Source: Bacteroidota bacterium
GTDB lineage: Bacteria; Bacteroidota; Bacteroidia; Cytophagales; Cytophagaceae
NCBI GenBank assembly: GCA_023458555.1
Contig: JAEWYS010000015.1
Location: 1-64,000, forward strand
Direction of reading: 5' to 3'
DNA length: 64,000 nucleotides
Position 1 is the stretch's first letter. Every line of letters starts with the position of its first letter. Positions 33,725-42,505 of this stretch are shown piece by piece. Made by a program: the position numbers and the translations under genes. The notes below the pieces were generated by a model. The model saw only the letters and a list, made by a program, of their open reading frames with translations. It ran no database searches and was not told where the DNA came from.

Positions 33725-34012
33725 ATGTTGACAGCAGCAGTAACAGTGCCTAAGGAGCAAATAAGCGGTTTGAAGTTTTACCCGACTGATGTATTGGAAG
33801 GAGAGCCTTCCCGAGTGCGTTTGAGAAATATGTATCTGAATAAAGCCCAGACAATGGGAAATCTGTTTAAGCATAAAGTAAAGTTGTATTTTAAAACTTC
33901 AGAAGATCAGCTAATGGCTGTTGAAACCACCATCTGGAGTGCAGATGATGATTTCATTTCCCTGAAGGGAGTAACCATTCCCACGAAATGTGTGTGGGCC
34001 ATAGAGCTTTAA
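33725..34012 (+). CDS. Conserved-type hypothetical protein, 95 aa
   Basis: A 95-residue soluble protein with mixed alpha/beta pattern (KVKLYFKTSEDQLMAVETTIW... and GVTIPTKCVWAIEL as C-terminal strands). It is divergent from the 66-aa gene, and its stop overlaps the convergent 129-aa gene by 4 nt. No family is recognised. Codon use resembles the surrounding genes, supporting a real gene. Confidence 0.58.
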   Translation: MLTAAVTVPKEQISGLKFYPTDVLEGEPSRVRLRNMYLNKAQTMGNLFKHKVKLYFKTSEDQLMAVETTIWSADDDFISLKGVTIPTKCVWAIEL

Positions 34013-34398
34013 TATCGTTGAAAAACGAATGTTTCCACTTCCTCATCTGGTAGCAGCCGGTTTGTACGGATTATTTCCTTACTTGTATCTATCAGATTAG
34101 GAAGCCCGTCCTGAATAATAAATTCATCGTAATGGTTCTGATGCTTCAGATATAGATGTGGAACATTATTGAAAAGCGTATTGTTTTGTGTATTTATAAT
34201 GAAAAAAGGACCTTTGTTCATTATTCTGAAATGTCTGTCTCCTGATTTTTCATTCATCCCCTGAGTGAGTTGCAGGTACTCAATAGCTTTGTCAGTGCTC
34301 CATATATATGTGTTGACCTGATTCAGAATTAGTAATATTCTGCCTCTTTCGCTTTCTAAAAGCTCGTAATGACCGTGTTCGATTATAGTACCTCGCAT
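34009..34398 (-). CDS. Hypothetical protein, 129 aa
   Basis: A 129-residue soluble protein without recognised motifs. The alternating pattern in the first half (GHYELLESERGRILLILNQ) suggests beta-strands, and Asn/Thr-rich stretches follow. It converges with the 95-aa gene (4-nt overlap). The frame is clean and the ATG is the first in frame, so it is probably real, but no function can be proposed. Confidence 0.52.
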   Translation of the reverse strand: MRGTIIEHGHYELLESERGRILLILNQVNTYIWSTDKAIEYLQLTQGMNEKSGDRHFRIMNKGPFFIINTQNNTLFNNVPHLYLKHQNHYDEFIIQDGLPNLIDTSKEIIRTNRLLPDEEVETFVFQRY

Positions 34399-34496
34399 AT
34401 TCTCCTCCTCCTTATCTGGATATATAACATTTTTAAGAGAGAGGGCGTTCCTGGAAAATTTAAAGATTGCAGTTAATTAATTGATTATATTGGTAT

Positions 34497-34676
34497 ATGG
34501 CAACATGTGGTTATTTATGTCCGGTTTGTGAGGGAAGAGGCTATATTGACTCCGGAGATGAGTGTGTTTATTGTAAACAGCCTGTAGAGCCCGGTTCTCT
34601 GACACTGAGTGATGAGGAGTGGATGAAGGAAGTTCATGAAGGCAGATGCTGCAGTGACCCGGGGGAAGAGAATTAA
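34497..34676 (+). CDS. Small double-CxxC zinc-knuckle protein, 59 aa
   Basis: A 59-residue frame starting at ATG 34497 and ending with TAA at 34674-34676. It carries Cys4, then a DnaJ-like knuckle CPVCEGRG (Cys8, Cys11), a second CVYC knuckle (Cys23, Cys26) and a late Cys51-Cys52 pair in EGRCCSD. Four well-spaced CxxC cysteines point to one zinc ribbon. The C-terminal half (LSDEEWMKEVHEG) looks helical. It stands alone between a hypothetical gene and a tRNA. It is easily missed by length cut-offs; the cysteine pattern and clean frame support it. Confidence 0.65.
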   Translation: MATCGYLCPVCEGRGYIDSGDECVYCKQPVEPGSLTLSDEEWMKEVHEGRCCSDPGEEN

Positions 34677-34752
34677 AAATATTGGATATTACTATTTTGC
34701 AGTTTTTAAATCCGTGATGTTGAAAAAATATTTTAATAAACCTTCTAAAACA

Positions 34753-34784
34753 TTTGTCATAAATAAATCAAAGTTGTAAAATTG
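34753..34784 (+). promoter_or_regulatory. Promoter of the CAT-anticodon tRNA
   Basis: TTTG at 34753-34756, 20 nt, then TAAAATTG at 34777-34784 (one mismatch from TAnnTTTG). This gives a leader of about 70 nt before the tRNA. Confidence 0.5.
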
Positions 34785-34859
34785 CACTCCCAAATTTAAC
34801 GAGGGAAAGCAAAACCAGTCCGTTTTTTATACGGGAAAGAATTAACCATACAGGTTAAT

Positions 34860-34933
34860 GGACCCTTAGCTCAGCTGGTTAGAGCACCTGACTCATAATC
34901 AGGGGGTCGATGGTTCGAGCCCATCAGGGTCCA
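34860..34933 (+). tRNA. tRNA with CAT anticodon (Met or Ile2)
   Basis: Acceptor GGACCCT pairs with AGGGTCC (34926-34932), and the discriminator A is at 34933. The D-arm is GCTC/GAGC, the anticodon stem CCTGA/TCAGG encloses CTCATAA (anticodon CAT), and the T-arm contains GGTTCGAGCCC. It is not an initiator (no three G-C pairs closing the anticodon stem). Whether it is elongator Met or lysidine-modified Ile cannot be settled by eye. CCA is not encoded. Confidence 0.92.
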
Positions 34934-34940
34934 CAAATAG

Positions 34941-34976
34941 AAAGCCTTGCGATGTAATAGTTGCAAGGCTTTTTTT
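34941..34976 (+). terminator. Terminator of the CAT tRNA
   Basis: Stem AAAGCCTTGC (34941-34950) / GCAAGGCTTT (34963-34972) followed by Ts, 7 nt after the tRNA. Confidence 0.82.
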
Positions 34977-35067
34977 ATATACGTGAAATAAAATTAAGTG
35001 CTTATTATTCAGCATTTTATTTTAATGGTTATTTTGGGTAAAATAATTTAACCAAAATCAACCAGTT

Positions 35068-37452
35068 ATGAAGTATTTTGTCTTTTCTCTGATGCTTCTA
35101 TGCATCGGAACTCATTTTAGCTGGGCTCAGCCCACTGTTATCAAACAATTACCTTTGAATAGTGATCAGTTTTTTGTTACGGCTGATCGGGTTTATTTTC
35201 GTTCTGGGGATTCCCTGATGTGTACAGATGGTACAAGTTACGGTACAGTCTTGCTTAAAAATGGTATGAGTTCTTTGCAGTACAATCCGATCCGGGAATT
35301 TAACGGCCTTTTCTTTTTTAGTTATGATGGTGGTGTATGGAGTAGTGATGGAACTCCTTTAGGTACAGTAAGGCTGGCAGACCTCAGTCAGGTTCTCGAA
35401 ACCATGGGAGGGTATCTTTTTTTTGTTGGAAATTCTGCTGGTACAGGAAAGGAGCTTTATAAAACCGATGGGACTTCTTCAGGAACTTTTCTTGTAAAAG
35501 ATATCAATCCCGGGCCTGAAGACGGTTTCGCCTACTCTGGCTCTACACGGCTTAGTAACAATCACTCAACATCAATGGTATTTAACGGAGAACTATACTT
35601 TGGAGCCAGAGATGACCAGGATAATCTGTCATTGTGGAAATCCGATGGTAGTGAAACCGGAACCATCATGGTTAAAGAATTGACATCTTTCCAGGCTTCC
35701 ATAAAATTTGCTTTTCAATATGATGCCAGAATGTACTTTTTAATTGATCACAGCAGTAGTCTTGAGTTTTTTGTATCGGATGGAAGTCTACCGGGAACAG
35801 TATCAATTCAGAACTATTTGCTATGTGATCCGGAAGAATTCTATTACTTCCAATTTCTCGATACACTTTATGGAGAACCTTTTTTCATAACCAGTATAAC
35901 TCATAATCCATCGTGCGAAGGATGCCCTCATGAATATGAAGCAGAGGTGGAACTTCATAAGATAAACAAAGAAACTGGTGAACCAGCCCGAGATTATTAT
36001 TTTCCTTATGATGAGAACTACTTCCAACCTTACCGGGTTTCCAGAAATGAGTCATATATCTTTTTAGTTTTATGGGGGTATTATGGTACAAAGCTATGGA
36101 GAATAGATGGTACACCGGGGGGAGTAGTATCGTCTGTCGATACTGATTATATTGGCAGCATAATACGTGCAGGCAACTATATTGTTTGTGGTACGGATGA
36201 TAATGTAAAAAATCTGGTTAAGACGGATGGTACCAACGGAACCCATAAAATAGCCGGAATAAACCAGGCATATTTCGATGATAATGTCTTTATGGCTTTT
36301 AAAGAACATGTATATGCCGGAGTTTCGGGGTTTCCATGGAATGTTAATGAATTACTCAGAGTGGATTTACAGAGAGACACCGTCATTTCGTTTGAGCATA
36401 TGTATGGAGTCAGGATTGCTAATGTTGACAATATGTTTGTATTTAATAACTTTTTGTATTTCACCACAAAAACTTCTGAAGGAGGCAATCTTGTAAAAAA
36501 GCTATGGAAATACGATGATGATCAGCCTCAATCTTATTTCACCTGGGTTGATGCTGATACAGATACCGATCTGAAAACTATTCAGCCCAATGATACATTG
36601 AAACTAGTCGCCGGAAAAACGTACAATATCCGCTACAATACGCTGAGTAATGCAGGTAGTGTTGTATTTAACGGAATTCGTACGGAAAATAGCGCTCCTT
36701 ATGCGGTAGGTGGAGATAACAATGGAAATTACAATGCCTGGAGTGGAGCTACTCCCGGAACCAAGTCTCTTACTGCTACTGTATACTCTGGCGCAAACGG
36801 AAGTGGTTCACTTGTGGAAACGAGAAATATACAGTTCACCCTTATAAACGAAGCGGGGGAGATTGATTTCATCCTGATCAACGCTAACTCTAATCAGGAA
36901 ATTGATACGTTAGTTAATGGATTCATTATTGATGTGGCAAGTATAGGCACCAATAAATTAAACATCAAAGCTCATTCGAGAATGCCCGGAACCTCCAGCG
37001 TGGTCTTTGATTACAACGGCAATCCCAATTTCCGAAAGGAGAATGTCACACCGTACTCGCTGTTCGGGGATGCAAATGGTAATTATGCAGTATATCACTA
37101 CGCCAATGGTATCTATATGCTCAAAGCTACCCCATATACAGGAACAAACGGGTCAGGTGCAGCAGGTATACCCAAAACAATCAGCTTTCAGGTGGTAAAC
37201 AGTTCGGCTCGGATACACACATTTCCTAATCCCGTCGAAAACGTGTTACAATTGACGTTGGAAGACATCGAGTCACATGAGCAATATCATATTTCTGTTA
37301 CAGATCTTGCGGGTCGGGTTTGTTATCAGGGAGTACACACGGGTGCGTATAATACTGTTTATATGGACAGCGAAGTGTTTACTCCCGGAGTTTATATTGT
37401 GAAAGTTACCCAAAGCCAACATACAGAGACACTCAGAGTATATAAGAGGTAG
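35068..37452 (+). CDS. T9SS-secreted protein with ELWxxDGT repeats
   Basis: A 794-residue exported protein. A signal peptide (1-20, cut after FSWAQ) precedes an N-terminal half (about 25-480) built from ELWxxDGTxxGTxxVxDI-type repeats, for example ELYKTDGTSSGTFLVKDINP and LWKSDGSETGTIMVKEL, which should fold as a beta-propeller. Two copies of a ~110-residue beta-sandwich module follow (about 490-600 and 605-710), each with a GD-x-NGNY core and an ATxYxGxNGSG stretch. The end is a T9SS type A sorting domain (FPNPVENVLQL ... FTPGVYIVKV). It is probably a large surface or released adhesin/binding protein; no catalytic motif is seen. Confidence 0.85.
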   Translation: MKYFVFSLMLLCIGTHFSWAQPTVIKQLPLNSDQFFVTADRVYFRSGDSLMCTDGTSYGTVLLKNGMSSLQYNPIREFNGLFFFSYDGGVWSSDGTPLGTVRLADLSQVLETMGGYLFFVGNSAGTGKELYKTDGTSSGTFLVKDINPGPEDGFAYSGSTRLSNNHSTSMVFNGELYFGARDDQDNLSLWKSDGSETGTIMVKELTSFQASIKFAFQYDARMYFLIDHSSSLEFFVSDGSLPGTVSIQNYLLCDPEEFYYFQFLDTLYGEPFFITSITHNPSCEGCPHEYEAEVELHKINKETGEPARDYYFPYDENYFQPYRVSRNESYIFLVLWGYYGTKLWRIDGTPGGVVSSVDTDYIGSIIRAGNYIVCGTDDNVKNLVKTDGTNGTHKIAGINQAYFDDNVFMAFKEHVYAGVSGFPWNVNELLRVDLQRDTVISFEHMYGVRIANVDNMFVFNNFLYFTTKTSEGGNLVKKLWKYDDDQPQSYFTWVDADTDTDLKTIQPNDTLKLVAGKTYNIRYNTLSNAGSVVFNGIRTENSAPYAVGGDNNGNYNAWSGATPGTKSLTATVYSGANGSGSLVETRNIQFTLINEAGEIDFILINANSNQEIDTLVNGFIIDVASIGTNKLNIKAHSRMPGTSSVVFDYNGNPNFRKENVTPYSLFGDANGNYAVYHYANGIYMLKATPYTGTNGSGAAGIPKTISFQVVNSSARIHTFPNPVENVLQLTLEDIESHEQYHISVTDLAGRVCYQGVHTGAYNTVYMDSEVFTPGVYIVKVTQSQHTETLRVYKR

Positions 37453-37482
37453 GTAGAAGTTAATTTGGCGGAACTATATATG

Positions 37483-37518
37483 AAAAGAGGCTGTACGACT
37501 TTTCGGGCAGCCTCTTTT
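37483..37518. terminator. Bidirectional terminator
   Basis: Stem AAAAGAGGCTG (37483-37493) / CAGCCTCTTTT (37508-37518), between the T9SS protein gene and the convergent pst operon. Confidence 0.82.
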
Positions 37519-37535
37519 GTTCAATAAAGGATGAC

Positions 37536-38342
37536 CTATCCCAGGTTCAGGTAGTCTTTTAACGCAGCGGTTTGGGGGTTATTAAAAAGATCAGCAGGCG
37601 CCCCATGTTCAATTACCTGACCAAAATACATAAATACAGAATAGTCAGATAAGCGTTTGGCCTGCCGTAGATTGTGCGTAACAATAATTAAGGAGTAATC
37701 CTTTTTTAATTCAAGAAACTGCTCTTCTATTTTTCTGCTTGAGATCGGATCGAGAGCAGAAGTAGGCTCGTCAGCCAGAATAACTTCCGGGTTAACAGCA
37801 AGACCTCTGCCAAGGCATAACCGTTGCTGCTGACCTATGGAAAGTCTTGATGCAGGAGATTTCAGACGATCTTTAACTTCTTCCCATAATGCAACCTGCT
37901 TTAGATGGTATTCTACTTTATGTGCTATTTCGGTCTTGTTTTTTATTCCCTGAACCTTTAATCCAAAAGCTATATTGTCAAATATGCTCATAGGCAGGGG
38001 ATAAGGTTTCTGAGAAAGAAGTCCCATTTTCTGACGAAGCGCTGTTATATTATTTTTCTTATCCAGTATTTCTTCTCCCCGGAGAGTAATACTGCCTTCA
38101 ACATGCATTTTAGGATAAAGGTCAGTCAGACGGTTAAGAGACTTCAGCAGGGTTGTTTTTCCGCATCCTGAGGGACCGAGAAAAGTTGTGATCTTTTTTT
38201 CCGGGATTCTCAGATTGATATCTTTTAAGATATGGGATTTATGATGATGCACATTCAGATTGCGGATATGAATCACGTTGCCTGAATCGGCGGACGGTAC
38301 ATCCTGTATATTGTTATGTCCGGAAGTATGATTGGTATTCAT
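37536..38342 (-). CDS. pstB: Phosphate ABC transporter ATP-binding protein PstB
   Basis: A 268-residue ABC ATPase with Walker A GPSGCGKTT (56-64), the PstB-type signature LSIGQQQRLCLGR, Walker B VILADEPTSALDP and switch His in VTHNLRQA. It energises high-affinity phosphate import. The gene is last in the operon, and its ATG overlaps the pstA stop by one nucleotide. The N-terminal 24 residues are extra, polar and His/Asn-rich. No phoU follows, which is unusual for pst operons. Confidence 0.93.
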   Translation of the reverse strand: MNTNHTSGHNNIQDVPSADSGNVIHIRNLNVHHHKSHILKDINLRIPEKKITTFLGPSGCGKTTLLKSLNRLTDLYPKMHVEGSITLRGEEILDKKNNITALRQKMGLLSQKPYPLPMSIFDNIAFGLKVQGIKNKTEIAHKVEYHLKQVALWEEVKDRLKSPASRLSIGQQQRLCLGRGLAVNPEVILADEPTSALDPISSRKIEEQFLELKKDYSLIIVTHNLRQAKRLSDYSVFMYFGQVIEHGAPADLFNNPQTAALKDYLNLG

Positions 38343-39190
38343 CAGATCGTGTTTTTAGAGTATTTGGCAGATATTGTTCTGGACAATATGCTTATGATAA
38401 GAATAATGATGATCAGGACTACAGAAGCGGCATATGCTCTGGCTTTAACTTCTGCCACCGGAGAACCCAGCTGGAAAAATATGGCCAGCGGAAGCGTGGC
38501 AGCCGGCTCTGTAAGGCTTTCCGGAATGTAATCAGTAAATCCGGCTGTAAACAGTACAGAAGCGGTATCTCCGATTCCTTTGCCAAGGCCAAGAAGAAAA
38601 GCGGTAATTATACCAGGAAGCGCCTGACGGAAATAGAGGATAAATGCTACTTCAAAACGGGTAGCGCCTAATGCGTAACCTGCCTCCAGAAGTCCCATGG
38701 GAACATTTTTAATCGCTTCATCCATAGCCCTGATCATTATAGGGCTTATCAGAAGTGCGACCGTCAGAATTCCGGCAAGAAGCGAAGACTTGAGCCCCAG
38801 CAAAAGCATAATGGCAAATCCGAAGGCTCCGTATACGATAGGAGGAACACCCCAGAGCAGATTGAGAATAAAGCGGAAAACTTCCTGGAAGGTCTTATAT
38901 CTTATCAGGGCAATATTTAGGAATAATGCCACCGGAAGGCTGATAAAGAAAGCCAGAAGCGATGCGCCGGTAGCGAGATAAAACGAACCGGCAATGGCAT
39001 TGAGAATTCCACCTTCCCTGCCAAAGTAAAACCCGCCTTTGGGAATCTGACTGATCATTTCCCAGGATAAGGCAGGCAACCCTTTTTTGAATATTTCAAA
39101 AATAATCGAAGCCAGCAGAACAATCAGTCCAAGTGTGGTAATTCGGGTCAGCCATTTAAAAAACAGCTCTTCGAAATGTTTTAGTTTCAT
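38342..39190 (-). CDS. pstA: Phosphate ABC transporter permease PstA
   Basis: A 282-residue inner-membrane permease with about six helices. The conserved cytoplasmic EAA loop reads EAGYALGATRFEVAFILYFRQALPGI, and WGVPPIVYGAFGFA is the PstA-type motif. It forms the phosphate channel with PstC. It is coupled to pstB by a 1-nt overlap and starts 3 nt after pstC. Confidence 0.92.
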   Translation of the reverse strand: MKLKHFEELFFKWLTRITTLGLIVLLASIIFEIFKKGLPALSWEMISQIPKGGFYFGREGGILNAIAGSFYLATGASLLAFFISLPVALFLNIALIRYKTFQEVFRFILNLLWGVPPIVYGAFGFAIMLLLGLKSSLLAGILTVALLISPIMIRAMDEAIKNVPMGLLEAGYALGATRFEVAFILYFRQALPGIITAFLLGLGKGIGDTASVLFTAGFTDYIPESLTEPAATLPLAIFFQLGSPVAEVKARAYAASVVLIIIILIISILSRTISAKYSKNTI

Positions 39191-39193
39191 TGT

Positions 39194-40084
39194 TTAATAC
39201 AGTGTTTCTGTTTTGGAAATAATAAACCGGCCTGTCAGATTGAAAAGCAGCACAATCAAAAACAGCAAAAGAGCGGAGAACAAAAGAGCGGAGTCATACA
39301 TCGGAATAGACAGCATCTCTCCATAGTTGTTGGCAATGAGAGCCGGAAGGGGGTATCCGGGATCAAACAGACTCTCCGGTATTTTTACTACGTTACCAAC
39401 AACCATGAGAACGGCAATGGTTTCCCCGAATGCCTTTGACAGGCCCAGTACATAGACGACAATTATTGCCGGGCTGGCCTTTTTTAATACTACTTTCTTA
39501 ATGGTCTCCCAATAGGTAGTGCCAAGCGAAAGAGATACTTCCTTCAGTTCTATCGGGATGGTCCGGAAAACTTCAAGCAGCATGTGCAATACATAAGGAA
39601 TAACGGCCACCGCGAGCACAATACCACCGGCTACTATGGTATATCCGGCCGATTCTTTTCCAAAAAGCGGAGCAAGAAAATTGCTTACGAAGGGTACAAC
39701 AATCAGCACCCCCCATACGCCATGAATAACGGAAGGGATACCAGCTAGTACATCTATGACAGAACGCATAACTGACAAAAAGGATCTGGAGGCAAACTGT
39801 GTCAGATAGATGGCAGGAAATAAGCCCAGCGGAATCATAATCAGAACTCCGATGAAAGAAACCATGACCGAGCTTACAATAAAGGCAAAAAAACCAAACT
39901 TACCTTGTCCGGGCTGCCAGTTGTCAGAGAAAAGCAGATCAAAAACCGGAGTTGCTTTCAATACGGGTATTGCTTTCCATATGAGTCCGACAAGAAGAGC
40001 AAAAGGAAGAATCAGTATTATCGCAACTGCAATAACCATCCAGCTGTTTGATGCAATGTTTTTGACAGAACGGATAGAATTCAT
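39194..40084 (-). CDS. pstC: Phosphate ABC transporter permease PstC
   Basis: A 296-residue permease with about six helices. The motif DVLAGIPSVIHGVWGV is the PstC hallmark, and the EAA loop KEVSLSLGTTYWETIKKVVL contacts PstB. It begins 1 nt after the pstS stop codon. Confidence 0.93.
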   Translation of the reverse strand: MNSIRSVKNIASNSWMVIAVAIILILPFALLVGLIWKAIPVLKATPVFDLLFSDNWQPGQGKFGFFAFIVSSVMVSFIGVLIMIPLGLFPAIYLTQFASRSFLSVMRSVIDVLAGIPSVIHGVWGVLIVVPFVSNFLAPLFGKESAGYTIVAGGIVLAVAVIPYVLHMLLEVFRTIPIELKEVSLSLGTTYWETIKKVVLKKASPAIIVVYVLGLSKAFGETIAVLMVVGNVVKIPESLFDPGYPLPALIANNYGEMLSIPMYDSALLFSALLLFLIVLLFNLTGRFIISKTETLY

Positions 40085-40085
40085 T

Positions 40086-41069
40086 TTAATTCAGTTTTGT
40101 AAGTTCAGAGTGAATATTGTCGGCTGATAACTGAATGTATCCGGCATCCGGAACAAACTTTTGTCCTTCGGTCAGTACCCATTCGAGAAACACAGCGGTT
40201 GCTTTATTTTCAGGTTTTCCTTTGGCGACAAAATATAATTCCCGGGCAGGCGGTGAAGGGTATGTGCCTTCAGCTATTGCAGTAATTACTGTATTCAGAT
40301 TGTCATAAAATCTTTCATCCTCATCAATCTGACCGTTGTTATTGATATCGATAGGCACCACTTCTATGCCGTCATATCGTTGCTTGCCATGGAGGTCATA
40401 TACATATATGATGTTGTTAAAGCCGATTCCGTTTTTATCTTTCTTCAAAGCTTCAGCAAGTCCCGGATCGCCATATACTCCAAGTCCTTTGAGTGCTTCC
40501 TGTCTTTGTCCGCCTACGTACTGAGCCCAGACTTCTGCTGCGCCTGCTGCATCGGATCGTGTATATACATTGATTTTTTCCTGAGAAGGACTATTAGTAG
40601 CCTGGCCCCATGTTGTTAATTCTCCGGATACAAAAATCTTTTCAAACTCATCACGGGACAGGCCGGTTTCCTTTAGCTGCTGAAGAACCGGATTGGCTGC
40701 ACTAATGGTTGGCAGTACTGCATCTCTGGATACTGCTATCCACCAGACACCTTTTTGTTTTTCCTCTTCTTTGATTTCCCTGCTAAACATTCCGAGATCT
40801 ACCATGCCGGACAGAGCATCAGACATGCCTTTGCCGGCTCCGCCGGCAGAAATATTGAACCGGACGTTGGGGTAGGATTTGGAAAACTCTTCTGCCCAGA
40901 TATTTGCCAGCGGATACAGTGCAAACGCTCCGGAAAGAGAAATAGTCCCTTTCAGCTGGGTTGAATCCCCGGAATCGAAGCTTTGTGATGGCTTTTTACT
41001 GTTGCATCCGGATAATCCGCTTATCAGGATAATGAGTAATGCTATGGAGAAGTTTGAAAATCTGTTCAT
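40086..41069 (-). CDS. pstS: Phosphate-binding lipoprotein PstS
   Basis: A 327-residue periplasmic binding protein with a lipoprotein signal (LISGLSGC, Cys22 from the ATG at 41069). The phosphate-binding fingerprint is visible: GTISLSGAFALYPLANIWAEEF and NISAGGAGKGMSDALSG near the N-terminus, and TRSDAAGAAEVWAQY in the middle. It delivers phosphate to PstCAB. An in-frame ATG at 41090 would add seven residues; I prefer 41069, which gives a normal signal peptide. It lies 18-40 nt behind the outer-membrane porin gene. Confidence 0.91.
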   Translation of the reverse strand: MNRFSNFSIALLIILISGLSGCNSKKPSQSFDSGDSTQLKGTISLSGAFALYPLANIWAEEFSKSYPNVRFNISAGGAGKGMSDALSGMVDLGMFSREIKEEEKQKGVWWIAVSRDAVLPTISAANPVLQQLKETGLSRDEFEKIFVSGELTTWGQATNSPSQEKINVYTRSDAAGAAEVWAQYVGGQRQEALKGLGVYGDPGLAEALKKDKNGIGFNNIIYVYDLHGKQRYDGIEVVPIDINNNGQIDEDERFYDNLNTVITAIAEGTYPSPPARELYFVAKGKPENKATAVFLEWVLTEGQKFVPDAGYIQLSADNIHSELTKLN

Positions 41070-41107
41070 GGTATATGTTGTTTTAAGCATTCGTTTGTAT
41101 GGTATAT

Positions 41108-42478
41108 TTATAGTTCCCTGTTTCTGACAGCAGTAGTCTCTCTTTTGAAGCTAAATAGTTCAGGCTGAAAAGTGATCATCAGAAAAGCCCAGGTATTAAA
41201 TAAATCAGGATTTCCGCCGCCTTTTATATAGGTCATGGATCTGGTCACCAGAGCATACGAAAAGCCGAGTTGGATTTCTGTTGCCTTGACCGGGGTGTAT
41301 ATCAGAAGAATATCATTTTCAAATCCGAGATAGGATGAGATCACCTGTCCGTTATGCACGAAGTTATTTTGTGTAAAAAACAGGTGCTCGTCTGTGCGGA
41401 TGGTAAGCTTTTTAGTCAGGTTATAGAAAGTAAATAAATAGGGGGCAATAATACCGGCATTGTTGAAATCGACAGGAAAACGGGTGAAAAAGTCCATTGA
41501 GCCCAGAAACCGGTGATTTACGCCATACAAAGCATCAAATGAATGGGAGATCCCGGTAATATTCTTTTTACCGTTATCGCCGCTGAACACCTCTGCGCCC
41601 AGGCGAAAGAGCAGGGGAGAAGAAGCTGTATACTGTATCTCCGGCTGCAGGTAGTATGCCCGAACTTTTATGTTATCCGGATTTTTTCCATACTGGTAAT
41701 AAGACGCCATAGTCAGGTTAACACGGTTATGAGTATAGGTGATGCGTCCTCCGCTGGTAAAGCGTTTGCTGGTAGTCTTTAGTTGCTGGTAGCCATCCAT
41801 AACATTGAGGGTTGTTATGCTTAGATGGTCTGATAGCTGGAAGGCGAGAAAGTGCGTAAGCAGAATCTTATAATTTTTAAAATCCGGATTATACACGGTG
41901 CCGGAGAAACGTTCCTGATTCTGATTAAATGCACCAAGCAGCTCGCTTGACAGTCTGTTTTTGGTATATATAAACCGTAAGGCATCGTGTGCCCCACCGC
42001 TTTGTCGCCAATTGTTCTGAGCAAAAAGCCGCTGGTTGTCGTACATAATCTTTTGCCGGCCGATCCGGACGGCGAGATCTTTTGTCAGATTAGTTTCGAC
42101 GTATGCCTCAAAGATCTGCAATGTTCCGTCTGTTGAACGGGTATCGCGCGCTCCCCAGATACGAACGTCCTGAACAGATGTGTGAAACATAAATCCCGGA
42201 CGAAGATAAGTAATATTTAGCCGGCTTCGCTGATCAGTAAAAAATGCGGCGCTGGTAGTATCACTTCTTAACTGCCGGTAACCATTTCTGAATTCTGTTC
42301 TGGGACGAAATTCAAGGCCAATTCTAAATTCTTCATAATACACTGAATCCATACTGAGTCCATAGGCATTTGAACAAAGCTCTCCCAGGCACCAGATTGC
42401 TATCAGCACCTGGACTTTCCGGGATAAAAGAATCGCAGGAAAGATATAATTCTTCTTTCGGCTGGTCTTAACTGTCAT
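41108..42478 (-). CDS. Alginate-export-type outer-membrane porin in the pst operon
   Basis: A 456-residue beta-barrel protein. A signal-like hydrophobic segment (about 22-40) is followed by amphipathic strands in the pattern of the alginate export (AlgE-like, PF13372) porins, with LEFRPRTEFRNGYRQL and IGRQKIMYDNQRLFAQNNW as recognisable blocks. Its position as first gene of the pst operon suggests that it is the outer-membrane route for phosphate or a phosphorylated solute, not an alginate exporter. No alginate synthesis genes are near. It replaces the OprP/SusCD-type partners seen elsewhere. Confidence 0.78.
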   Translation of the reverse strand: MTVKTSRKKNYIFPAILLSRKVQVLIAIWCLGELCSNAYGLSMDSVYYEEFRIGLEFRPRTEFRNGYRQLRSDTTSAAFFTDQRSRLNITYLRPGFMFHTSVQDVRIWGARDTRSTDGTLQIFEAYVETNLTKDLAVRIGRQKIMYDNQRLFAQNNWRQSGGAHDALRFIYTKNRLSSELLGAFNQNQERFSGTVYNPDFKNYKILLTHFLAFQLSDHLSITTLNVMDGYQQLKTTSKRFTSGGRITYTHNRVNLTMASYYQYGKNPDNIKVRAYYLQPEIQYTASSPLLFRLGAEVFSGDNGKKNITGISHSFDALYGVNHRFLGSMDFFTRFPVDFNNAGIIAPYLFTFYNLTKKLTIRTDEHLFFTQNNFVHNGQVISSYLGFENDILLIYTPVKATEIQLGFSYALVTRSMTYIKGGGNPDLFNTWAFLMITFQPELFSFKRETTAVRNREL

Positions 42479-42505
42479 CTGGTGGTTCGAATTATATGAT
42501 TAAGA

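Noticed and set aside
35068..36540. Tandem DNA repeats suggested by repeated DGT codon patterns
   Set aside because: The repeats are at protein level (ELWxxDGT) with diverged DNA, not a DNA satellite.
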